Origin: CAYNVS01 sp964400725
GTDB lineage: Bacteria > Myxococcota_A > SURF-8 > CAYNVS01
Assembly: GCA_964400725.1 (NCBI GenBank)
Contig: CAYNVS010000041.1
Coordinates: forward strand, 1 to 25,539
DNA: 25,539 nucleotides
Reading direction: 5' to 3'
The notes beneath the pieces are model-generated. The model saw only the letters and a program-made list of their open reading frames with translations, ran no database searches and was not told where the DNA came from. This document shows, in pieces, positions 7,635 to 14,979 of the stretch. The translations under genes and the position numbers were made by a program. Position 1 is the stretch's first letter. Every line of letters starts with the position of its first letter.

Positions 7635-9191
7635 TTGAGCGCAATGAAATTGAAATCATTGTTTTTAGGGGCGGTTTTAGCGGCGCTTGCCGCTTCGTCG
7701 CTTTACATGATGACGCTCGCTTACAGCGGCTCAAAAAGTTTAGTAAATTTAAAGGATTCCGGCATGAAAGCTCCCGAATTTCCAAAATCAACCAGATGGC
7801 TGAACTCCGAAGAAGGAGTAACGATGGCTAAATTAAAAGGAAAGGTCGTCGTTTTGGACTTCTGGACTTACTGTTGCATAAATTGTCTTCACGCTCTACC
7901 GGCGCTAAAGAAAATCGAGGAACATTATGAAAATAAGCCCATTGCGGTATTAGGGATACACTCCGGCAAGTTTGACCAAGAGAAGAACGACGATAAAGTA
8001 AAAGCGGCGATTGATAAATATCAAGTCAAGCATCCGGTTGCAATGGACGACGATTACCGCATTTGGGACGAATGGGCGGTTCGCGCTTGGCCGACTATTG
8101 CGTTGATTGACGCCGAAGGAAAAATTGCGGTCGTCTCAAGCGGCGAACCTGATTTTGAATCTTTGGTTTCGGCAATTGATAAATTATTGGCGGATGGCGA
8201 GAAAAAAGGAATTTTAAATTACGAGCCCGCCTTCAAAATTAAACAGGCCGCTAAAAAAAGCTCGGAGCTTTCATTTCCGATGAAAATCTTGGCGTCGGAA
8301 GATTATCTATTCGTATCCGACGCGGGAGCCAACCGCGTTCTTAAAATCGGGTACGACGGTAAAATCGTTTCGGTTTACGGCGGCGGCGCGCCGGGATTTA
8401 AAGACGGTAAAATCGGCGAGGCGCTTTTCAACGAGCCTCAAGGTTTAGCCTTATACGGCGGATTTCTTTTTGTCGCGGACAGAGGCAACCATGCAATTAG
8501 AAAAATCGACCTCGCAACGGGAGAAACTACGACCGTTGCGGGTACGGGTAAGAAAGGGGAGCTTCGGATTATTAACGGAACCGAGGCTCTGCGCGCCGAC
8601 CTGCGCTCCCCGTGGGACGTCGCATTTTACGCCTCTAATCTTTACGTCGCAATGGCGGGCAGCCACCAGATATGGAAGCTCGATTTAAAAACGGGCAGGC
8701 TGCATCTCGCCGCAGGAAGCGGAGTTGAGAGCATAATCGACGGCGCCGCAGGTTACGCCGCTTTTGCGCAGCCGACGGGATTATGCGTTGAAGATGAGAC
8801 TATGTACGTAACCGACAGCGAAACAAGCGCTATACGCGCCGTAAATCTAAAAGATTTCTCGGTTAAAACCATTGTAGGTAAAGGGCTTTTCGATTTCGGA
8901 AAGAAGGACGGCGACCTTAAAAGCGCTCTGCTTCAGCACCCCATGGACGCTAAAATCCGAAACGGGAAACTATACGTCGCGGACAGTTTCAACAATTCAA
9001 TCCGCGTCGTTTCGTTGGGATTGGAAGGGAAGGTCGAAACGCTCAAAATAGACGGGATAACGCCGTTGAACGAACCCGCCGGATTGAGCGTTTTTAAAGA
9101 TAAAATGTATATAGTCGATACTAACAACGGAAGAATCGTCGTTTACGACTTTAAAAACGAAAAGGCCGAAGCTCTGACGATTACGAAATAG
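7635..9191 (+). CDS. Membrane-anchored thioredoxin-NHL repeat protein, NHLRC2-like
   Basis: In this 518-residue protein the N-terminal hydrophobic segment (residues about 5-29) acts as a signal anchor or uncleaved signal. A thioredoxin-like domain (about 45-180) has C80-C81-I-N-C84, giving a CINC redox motif within a WTYCCINC sequence, and a cis-proline at P153 in AWPT. Residues about 200-518 form an NHL beta-propeller of roughly six repeats (for example LFVADRGNHAIRKID and LYVADSFNNSIRVV). This thioredoxin plus propeller order and the CCINC motif match the NHLRC2 family. The catalytic face should be in the periplasm. The TTG at 7635 is preferred because GGAGG lies 6 nt before it; the in-frame ATG at 7644 is 15 nt from that site. 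It is divergent from the giant lipoprotein and may share control with it. Confidence 0.87.
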   Translation: MSAMKLKSLFLGAVLAALAASSLYMMTLAYSGSKSLVNLKDSGMKAPEFPKSTRWLNSEEGVTMAKLKGKVVVLDFWTYCCINCLHALPALKKIEEHYENKPIAVLGIHSGKFDQEKNDDKVKAAIDKYQVKHPVAMDDDYRIWDEWAVRAWPTIALIDAEGKIAVVSSGEPDFESLVSAIDKLLADGEKKGILNYEPAFKIKQAAKKSSELSFPMKILASEDYLFVSDAGANRVLKIGYDGKIVSVYGGGAPGFKDGKIGEALFNEPQGLALYGGFLFVADRGNHAIRKIDLATGETTTVAGTGKKGELRIINGTEALRADLRSPWDVAFYASNLYVAMAGSHQIWKLDLKTGRLHLAAGSGVESIIDGAAGYAAFAQPTGLCVEDETMYVTDSETSAIRAVNLKDFSVKTIVGKGLFDFGKKDGDLKSALLQHPMDAKIRNGKLYVADSFNNSIRVVSLGLEGKVETLKIDGITPLNEPAGLSVFKDKMYIVDTNNGRIVVYDFKNEKAEALTITK

Positions 9192-9196
9192 AGAAG

Positions 9197-9227
9197 TCGT
9201 CGTTCGTCCTTCTGCGACGTTTTAATG
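9197..9227 (+). terminator. Weak candidate terminator after the thioredoxin-NHL gene
   Basis: A CGTCG...CGACG pair closes a 12-nt loop and is followed by TTTT, just after the stop codon. The stem is short, so read-through toward the next gene is possible. Confidence 0.22.
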
Positions 9228-9290
9228 ATTCAAAGAATTATGGTATGGGATAATTGCGTTAATCTTTTAAAAAACTAACGAAAGAATGAA

Positions 9291-9319
9291 TTGCATAAAT
9301 ATTTAAGTCATTTTAAAAT
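9291..9319 (+). promoter_or_regulatory. Candidate promoter for the amidohydrolase lipoprotein
   Basis: TTGCAT (9291-9296) is followed after 17 nt by TAAAAT (9314-9319, 5/6 to consensus). The implied transcript starts near 9326, about 35 nt before the ATG. The surrounding 100 nt are AT-rich. Confidence 0.4.
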
Positions 9320-9360
9320 TCTTTTCCGTAGGTTCTTTATTTTTTTCAGCAGGTATAAAC

Positions 9361-12300
9361 ATGAAAACAAAACTCGCATTGTTGATTATCCCGTTTGTCG
9401 CTGCGGTTTTAGCGTCCGGCTGCAACAGCTCATTTGAATCGACCGTCGCCGGCGACCCCGACAAGGACGCTTCTTCCGAGAGCTCGGACGAAGGAGGCTT
9501 TGAATGGGATTTTACGTGGGATTATCAGAACGACGACTGGGACAACCCGGCCGATCAGACGTCCGACAATCCGTCGGACGACCAGCCTTCGGATAACCCG
9601 AACGAAGAGGCGGCGGACGGCGACGACGACGCGGCGGAAACCGAGCATGATCCGGAACCGGAAGACCCGACGGAAAATCAGACAGGGCTTTTGGTATGGG
9701 ATATTCAGAATCCCGCAAGTCCCAAACATCCTGCGGTCAATACAAACGTGGAAATGAACGGCGTCGTGGCTCAAAGCGAGGTTTATCAGGCGAGCGCAAA
9801 CCTAAAAGGCTTTTTTGTAAGCGATAGAATTACCGGAGAATGGAGAGGCATTCAAATTGTCGCTCCGCCCGCCATTGACGTTTCCAACGTAAAACGCGGG
9901 GCAGTGCTGAATATTTCCGGCCAATACATGGAGTATTACGACTTCAGTCAGGTTAAAGCATCGGCTTTGACGGTCGTCGAGCAGGGAACGCCTATCGCCC
10001 CGGCAGTTATAGACGATCCCTCGATAATCGCCACGGGCGGCGCAAGCGCCGAGGCGTACGAAGGCGTTCTCGTGGAGGTTAGCAACGTAACGGTTTTAGA
10101 CAACGCGATAGGCTACGGCGAATTTAAAATTACCGGCGGCCTGCTGGTTGACGACGCGCTTTTTAGGTACTCGCCGCTTCCCGCAAACGGAACCAAGTAC
10201 GTCCGCCTCGCCGGAATTCTGAATTATTCGTTTAATAATTTTATGCTTGAGCCTCGCGACGCCAACGATATGATTGTCGAAGGACAGGAAGAAGCCGAGG
10301 CCGAAAGCGAAGGAGGTTTGGACGGCGACTTAGACGCTGTTGACGGCGCCGAAGAGACTGACTCGTTGCAAGAAACGGACGCCGTTGATTTTAGCGAATT
10401 GGAAACGCCGTCTGAAAACGAGAGCGAAGGAGACGCAGAAGACGTTCCGCTGGAGGATTATGCGGTTACGCAATGCTCGCAGCTTCAGAAGCCGGCAACC
10501 GGAACGTGCTTTATCGTGAAAGGCGACAACAACGTCGTTCTTCAAGGAAACGTTTTAAAGAAGGACGAAGTTTTGGTTGGCGGAGAGATTTTAATTGATG
10601 CGACCGGAAAAATCGCCTGCGTCGGATGCAGCTGCTCGTCGAACGCCGCGTACGCCGGAGCCACAAAAGTAACGTGCGCCGAAGCGGTCATTTCTCCGGG
10701 GCTGATCAACGCGCACGATCATATAACGTACACGCAAAATTTCCCGTCCAGCTGGGGCGACGAACGCTTCGAGCACCGGCACGACTGGCGCAAAGGCAAG
10801 CACGGCCACACCAAGCTGACCGTTCCGGGCAATGCGACGACTCAGCAGCAGATGTGGGGAGAGCTGCGTCAAGTAATCGGCGGCGCAACTTCGCTGGCGG
10901 GCTCCGGCGGCTCGAAAGGTCTTTTGAGAAACGTGGACAAAAGTACGATGGACGAAGGACTTGGATTGGGAGCTGTGGAATACCAAACCTTCCCGCTTGG
11001 CGATTCGGATGGGAATCTGCTTACGAGCGGCTGCAATTATCCAGATATTGATTCGCCTACGGTTCTCAACAATCTCTGCTATTTGCCTCACGTATCGGAG
11101 GGCATAGACGCGGAGGCGAGAAACGAATTTCTCTGCCTGTCTTCGACGGACAACGGCGGAACTGATTTGACCGCGGCCAACAGCGCCTTCATCCATTCTG
11201 TCGGTCTTGCCGCAATCGATGGACAGGAGCTTTTCATAAACGGTACTTCGGTGATTTGGTCGCCGAGATCGAACGTTTCGCTTTACGGCAATACGGCTCA
11301 GGTTCCCATGTACGCGACGCAGCATGTAAACGTCGGCATGGGAACGGATTGGACGGCGAGCGGTTCGATTAACATGGTTCGCGAACTTGCCTGCGCCGCC
11401 TTCCTTAACGATTTTTATTACGGAAAATTTTTTACCGACAGAGAGATTTGGCTGATGGCGACTTGGAACAACGCGCTGGCGTTGAAGCTCAGTTCCGCAA
11501 TCGGAGCGATTGAAGTAGGAATGCTGGCCGATATTGCAGTCTTCAAGGCCTACTCCGGAAAGGACTATTACCGCAACGTAATAGACGCTTCGCCGAGCGA
11601 TTCTATACTTGTTTTGCGAAAAGGACTGCCGCTTTACGGCGACAAAGACCTTATGGCAAACATGCCCAACGGCCAGACGAGCTGCGAGGAGATACCGGGA
11701 GGAGTTTGCGGCGAGGCGAAGACGGTCTGCGTTCTGCGCGAAACCGGCTATACCTTCGACGCGCTTAAGACCGCGAATTCTACCGCCTACGGCTTGTTCT
11801 ACTGTACCGATAAGCCTCTCAACGAGCCTTCCTGCAGACCTTTCAGACCGGGAGAATATACCGGAGAGGTCGGTCTTGACGATTACGACGGCGACGGAGT
11901 TTTGAACGAAAACGACAATTGTCCGACGATATTCAACCCAATTAGATTTATGGACGGAGGGGTTCAAGCCGACTTCGACAAAGACGGGCTGGGAGACGCT
12001 TGCGATCCTTGTCCGACGCTTACCGGCTCGACCGGCTGCGAAGTAGATCTCAACGACCGCGACAACGATGGCAAACCCGACGCGGAAGACAACTGTCCCG
12101 GCAAGAATAATCCCTTGCAGGATGACTACGACAAGGACGGCCACGGCGACGCGTGCGACGAATGCCCTTATGCTCCCAACCCCGGAACGTCTCCTTGTCC
12201 CGCGACGATTTACGAAGTTAAAAAAGGTAAAGTAACCGGCAAGCGCGTCGCGGTTACGGGAGTCGTTACCGGCGTCAATACGTCGAAAGGAATATTTATT

Positions 12301-12807
12301 CAGGTTCCCGAAGCCGATTGGGATCCGACTCTTAAAGCGACTTACAGCGGTTTGTATATTTATAAAACCAGCGGCTTATCGAGCGTCGCAATAGGCCATA
12401 AAGTAGAGGTATGGGGCGTTGCTATTAATTATCGCGGAGAAATGGAGATAAGTCCTGTCGAGTCGATAATTATTAAAGCGCAAGGCCAGCCGGTTCCGGC
12501 TCCTATTTTCCTTACGACGACCGATGCGGGAACCGGCGGATCGCTTGCAGCGGCGTACGAAGGAGTTTTAATTTCCGTTTTGAACGGGGAAGTAACCGCG
12601 CTTAATCCGGCGCCCGGCGGAGGCGATACGGCTCCGACGAACGAGTTTGTGCTGGACGGCAAACTCAAGGTAAACGATTTCTTTTATCTAACCGCGCCTT
12701 TCCCTGCAGTGGGGCAGAAATACAACGTAACCGGCATTCTGCGGTACGCCAACGACGACTACAAGTTAGAGCCCAGAAACGCGGGCGAAGTCGTTTTACT
12801 GCAATAA
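9361..12807 (+). CDS. Surface lipoprotein: OB-like module, amidohydrolase, TSP3 repeats, OB-like module
   Basis: The product has 1148 residues. The signal peptide ends in lipobox LASGC (C21), followed by an Asp/Glu/Pro-rich stalk to about 112. Module A (about 112-300) and module B (about 950-1148) are homologous; both contain AYEGVL (Y233 and Y1066), a GIL segment and a closing LEPR. They resemble OB-fold domains of secreted nucleases. A second acidic linker (about 303-368) leads to an amidohydrolase domain (about 370-770). Its residues are H452-x-H454 (NAHDH), H577 and E580 (HVSE), H612 (FIHS) and D663 (GTDW), the metal and catalytic set of the cytosine-deaminase/MTA-SAH-deaminase-like group. 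Thrombospondin type-3 calcium repeats (DxDxDG, about 840-949) follow. Deamination or hydrolysis of a small metabolite outside the cell is likely; the substrate is unknown. Confidence 0.85.
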   Translation: MKTKLALLIIPFVAAVLASGCNSSFESTVAGDPDKDASSESSDEGGFEWDFTWDYQNDDWDNPADQTSDNPSDDQPSDNPNEEAADGDDDAAETEHDPEPEDPTENQTGLLVWDIQNPASPKHPAVNTNVEMNGVVAQSEVYQASANLKGFFVSDRITGEWRGIQIVAPPAIDVSNVKRGAVLNISGQYMEYYDFSQVKASALTVVEQGTPIAPAVIDDPSIIATGGASAEAYEGVLVEVSNVTVLDNAIGYGEFKITGGLLVDDALFRYSPLPANGTKYVRLAGILNYSFNNFMLEPRDANDMIVEGQEEAEAESEGGLDGDLDAVDGAEETDSLQETDAVDFSELETPSENESEGDAEDVPLEDYAVTQCSQLQKPATGTCFIVKGDNNVVLQGNVLKKDEVLVGGEILIDATGKIACVGCSCSSNAAYAGATKVTCAEAVISPGLINAHDHITYTQNFPSSWGDERFEHRHDWRKGKHGHTKLTVPGNATTQQQMWGELRQVIGGATSLAGSGGSKGLLRNVDKSTMDEGLGLGAVEYQTFPLGDSDGNLLTSGCNYPDIDSPTVLNNLCYLPHVSEGIDAEARNEFLCLSSTDNGGTDLTAANSAFIHSVGLAAIDGQELFINGTSVIWSPRSNVSLYGNTAQVPMYATQHVNVGMGTDWTASGSINMVRELACAAFLNDFYYGKFFTDREIWLMATWNNALALKLSSAIGAIEVGMLADIAVFKAYSGKDYYRNVIDASPSDSILVLRKGLPLYGDKDLMANMPNGQTSCEEIPGGVCGEAKTVCVLRETGYTFDALKTANSTAYGLFYCTDKPLNEPSCRPFRPGEYTGEVGLDDYDGDGVLNENDNCPTIFNPIRFMDGGVQADFDKDGLGDACDPCPTLTGSTGCEVDLNDRDNDGKPDAEDNCPGKNNPLQDDYDKDGHGDACDECPYAPNPGTSPCPATIYEVKKGKVTGKRVAVTGVVTGVNTSKGIFIQVPEADWDPTLKATYSGLYIYKTSGLSSVAIGHKVEVWGVAINYRGEMEISPVESIIIKAQGQPVPAPIFLTTTDAGTGGSLAAAYEGVLISVLNGEVTALNPAPGGGDTAPTNEFVLDGKLKVNDFFYLTAPFPAVGQKYNVTGILRYANDDYKLEPRNAGEVVLLQ

Positions 12808-12830
12808 GAATTGAGGTTATTAGAATATTT

Positions 12831-12848
12831 TACGCAAATTAATGCGTA
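12831..12848. repeat. Short inverted repeat downstream of the amidohydrolase lipoprotein
   Basis: TACGCA-AATTAA-TGCGTA is a perfect 6-6-6 inverted repeat about 25 nt past the stop codon, ahead of the main terminator. It could be a minor hairpin or protein site. Confidence 0.3.
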
Positions 12849-12861
12849 TATTTTGAGTATG

Positions 12862-12894
12862 GGCGGAGCCTTTCGGCTCCGCCGCGCTTTTTTT
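12862..12894 (+). terminator. Intrinsic terminator of the amidohydrolase lipoprotein gene
   Basis: A nine-base-pair stem GGCGGAGCC/GGCTCCGCC with a TTTC loop (12862-12883) is followed by GCGC and a seven-T run (12888-12894). On the minus strand there is no T-run after the stem, so it mainly serves the plus strand. The loop matches that of the terminator at 3681-3700. Confidence 0.88.
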
Positions 12895-12905
12895 GAAGCG
12901 AGAGG

Positions 12906-13751
12906 TTAAATTTTTATCGCCTGAATTTTTACTTGAAGAATGAGCGGCCCGACCGATTTGCCGTTCCATTTATTTTTAAGCGAAAGATGTTCCGGCACCC
13001 ACATAAGAGCGGTATCTCCTTCAACCATTTGTTGAACGCCTTCCGCCATTCCGGGTATCATCTTCGATACGTCCATTACTTCCGCGCGCTCGTCCATGTA
13101 GGACGAATCGGTCATTTTGCCGTCGGGCGTCCAAACCATAAAGTGAAGAACGAGCTTTGAATCCTTCGTTGGTTTGACGGTTCCTTTGCCTTTTTCAATT
13201 ATTTTATAATACAAACCTGATTCCGTCTTAATCGCGTCGTCCGGCGGCGTTTCCCCTTTATAGGGAAAAATCGGCATTTTAATTATTTTGAACAGCTCAA
13301 CGTCGAAAATAAGCGGACCGGCGGGAGCTCCGGGTTTTTTTTCGTAAGCGAGGCTCTCCGGAATCCATAGCATTCTTCTTTCGCCTACGACCATAGTCGA
13401 GAGTCCTTCCGACCATCCGGGTATTGCGCTGTCCATCGCAATTCCTTCAGGCATGTTGTCTTCGGGAGAATTGTCGATTACCTTGCCGTTAGAATCCCAG
13501 CCGACGAACTTTACCTTAACGACGTCGAAAACGGTTGGCGACTCTTTTCCCGTTCCGGGCTGAATAGTTTTATATTTAAGGCCGGTTGTCGTAGTAACCG
13601 CGTCCTCCGGCGGCTGCTTGTATTCGGGCTTTAGTATGAAACGCCCCGTTTTGGGCTTTTCTTCTACGTCGAAGTTGAACTTGCAGGCGGCCGCAGGCAG
13701 CAAAACGGCCGCGCACAACGCCATCGGCAAAAGCGAACGCTTTAAATTCAT
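12906..13751 (-). CDS. Lipoprotein with two tandem FKBP-type domains
   Basis: This 281-residue protein has a signal peptide ending in lipobox PAAAC (C23). Two FKBP-type peptidyl-prolyl isomerase domains follow, at about 58-158 and 178-281, each preceded by a PP-[ED]-DA motif. Domain 1 keeps most FKBP pocket positions (F82, D93, W113 in PGW, Y136 in LAY, F149). Domain 2 keeps F204 and D215 but has M235, L258 and L272 at the Trp, Tyr and Phe positions, so it is probably not a full isomerase. The role is envelope protein folding. I chose the start at 13751 because GGAG lies 8 nt upstream and a clear promoter occupies 13801-13829; the longer frame to 13829 would start inside that promoter. Confidence 0.88.
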   Translation of the reverse strand: MNLKRSLLPMALCAAVLLPAAACKFNFDVEEKPKTGRFILKPEYKQPPEDAVTTTTGLKYKTIQPGTGKESPTVFDVVKVKFVGWDSNGKVIDNSPEDNMPEGIAMDSAIPGWSEGLSTMVVGERRMLWIPESLAYEKKPGAPAGPLIFDVELFKIIKMPIFPYKGETPPDDAIKTESGLYYKIIEKGKGTVKPTKDSKLVLHFMVWTPDGKMTDSSYMDERAEVMDVSKMIPGMAEGVQQMVEGDTALMWVPEHLSLKNKWNGKSVGPLILQVKIQAIKI

Positions 13752-13800
13752 TTTTAACGCTCCGTAAACGCCTTTCGCTGCGATTAAGGTCGGCTTAATA

Positions 13801-13829
13801 ATTCTATGAAATTTGTCCGCCCGCGTCAA
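13801..13829 (-). promoter_or_regulatory. Sigma70-type promoter for the FKBP lipoprotein
   Basis: The minus strand reads TTGACG (13824-13829), 17 nt, then TAGAAT (13801-13806). Both hexamers match consensus at 5/6. The expected start near 13794 gives a leader of about 43 nt, so this gene can be transcribed independently of the PIG-L gene upstream. Confidence 0.68.
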
Positions 13830-13859
13830 TAAGCCAAACTTTGCCGCAGCGCGAGACCG

Positions 13860-14777
13860 TTATTTCCATTGTTCGATTCTCGGCGCCAGACCGCCGACTA
13901 TTTTGGCAATCATGCTTTTAAATTCTATTTGGATGTTTTTATGCTTGTCCATCATGTAATTTTCCAGCTCGAAAAGGTGCGGGTTCTTCAGGTAATCGAA
14001 ATCAAGCGGCGTCGGGCCGAAAGTTTCCTTTGCGCCAAATTCTTCCCATGAAAATTTTTTGCCTACAAGCCAAGAAACCTTGCCCAAGCCGTTCATTACT
14101 TTTTTAAACTTATCGAACAGTTCGACCTGCGATGGATACGCCTGCATGACTCTGAACTTTTTATCGAGTTCATCCGGCGTAAGTTGAATGGAGAGTATCT
14201 CTCCTTTGTACCAAGGTTTGAAGCGCATAGGGATTAAAATTGTAAACTCGTACTCGGGCAGATGAACTAATTTTATTTCGCGGCTCTGAACGGCGGCAAG
14301 CCTTTTAGCGGCAAGCCCGGCGAACGCGCTTACTATATCATGCTCCGGATGTCCGCCTTGGTAGGCGAGAGAGTAAACGACGTCGGGTTTTACGTCCTTA
14401 AGCCAATCGAAGACGCCGCGGGCGATAGGCTCGAAGAAGGCCAGTATTTCGTCTTCGCTTTTGTTTTTTAGTTTGTATTCGACGAAATGATCGTAAATCG
14501 CTATTTCGGAATGACGTAAATCTTCGGTATTCTCAAGCGGCACTCCAAGAATTTTGCGAACTTCTATGCATTCGTTTATTCTCAGCTGGGCGTATTCCTC
14601 CGGGTCGGCGTTGACGAAAGGGGCGAGTCCGTCTCCGTTTGTTACCCAAAGGCAGTTTGCGTTTTTGGCGAGTCTGCTGATAAGGCCGGAGTAGCCAAGC
14701 TCGTCGTCTTGATGAGCGAATACGAAAGCGTGTTTGAGGTCGGGGTTGACGATTTGTTCCACGGTTGTTTTGTTCAT
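13860..14777 (-). CDS. PIG-L family deacetylase-like protein
   Basis: This 305-residue protein belongs to the PIG-L/LmbE family, zinc-dependent N-deacetylases acting on GlcNAc-type sugars and related amides. The N-terminal zinc motif AHQDDE has H22, D24 and D25, and the second motif GGHPEHD has H143 and H146; together they supply the metal ligands and the general-base aspartate. No signal peptide is visible, so it is probably cytoplasmic. I chose ATG 14777 because AAAGG lies 8 nt upstream; the frame extends to 14900, but that extra segment holds a promoter-like TAAAAT and has no ribosome site. The C-terminal 120 residues are not recognisable beyond the family. Possible roles are glycan or antibiotic-like metabolite deacetylation; the neighbours do not decide this. 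Confidence 0.85.
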   Translation of the reverse strand: MNKTTVEQIVNPDLKHAFVFAHQDDELGYSGLISRLAKNANCLWVTNGDGLAPFVNADPEEYAQLRINECIEVRKILGVPLENTEDLRHSEIAIYDHFVEYKLKNKSEDEILAFFEPIARGVFDWLKDVKPDVVYSLAYQGGHPEHDIVSAFAGLAAKRLAAVQSREIKLVHLPEYEFTILIPMRFKPWYKGEILSIQLTPDELDKKFRVMQAYPSQVELFDKFKKVMNGLGKVSWLVGKKFSWEEFGAKETFGPTPLDFDYLKNPHLFELENYMMDKHKNIQIEFKSMIAKIVGGLAPRIEQWK

Positions 14778-14812
14778 GCTTAAAGCCTTTCTTGGCAAAG
14801 GTTGACGCCGAA

Positions 14813-14840
14813 ATTTTAGCCTAATCGCGACAAAAAACAA
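14813..14840 (-). promoter_or_regulatory. Candidate promoter for the PIG-L gene
   Basis: The minus strand reads TTGTTT (14835-14840), 16 nt, then TAAAAT (14813-14818, 5/6). The implied leader is about 30 nt. The -35 is poor. Confidence 0.33.
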
Positions 14841-14907
14841 GTAATTGACGGCGCTTTTTAAGAAAGCGAAAATTCGGCGCGTTCGGTAAATTTTAATCAA
14901 AAAAGAA

Positions 14908-14936
14908 TTTACAGAATTTCTGTAATATTATATACT
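14908..14936 (+). promoter_or_regulatory. Sigma70-type promoter of the HEAT protein-ruvX-amidotransferase operon
   Basis: TTTACA (14908-14913), a 17-nt gap and TATACT (14931-14936) match consensus at 5/6 each. The expected transcript start near 14943 gives a leader of about 37 nt. A perfect palindrome overlaps the -35 and the spacer. Confidence 0.68.
14909..14925. promoter_or_regulatory. Perfect 17-bp palindrome, candidate operator
   Basis: TTACAGAATTTCTGTAA is an exact 8-1-8 inverted repeat that overlaps the -35 hexamer and half of the spacer of the operon promoter. A repressor dimer bound here would block RNA polymerase. I cannot assign a known regulator to the sequence. Confidence 0.55.
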
Positions 14937-14979
14937 TTTAAAGTAAATTAACATGATGGAAGGTCAGCGGTAAACGCTT

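Noticed and set aside
10591..12144. A 517-codon open frame antisense to the amidohydrolase lipoprotein
   Set aside because: It mirrors the codon structure of a sense gene with a full catalytic set; its own translation is Arg/Val-rich with no recognisable motif, ribosome site or promoter.
14778..14900. N-terminal extension of the PIG-L protein by 41 residues
   Set aside because: The basic, Phe-rich extension overlaps a promoter-like TAAAAT, and the ATG at 14777 has an AAAGG site at good spacing.
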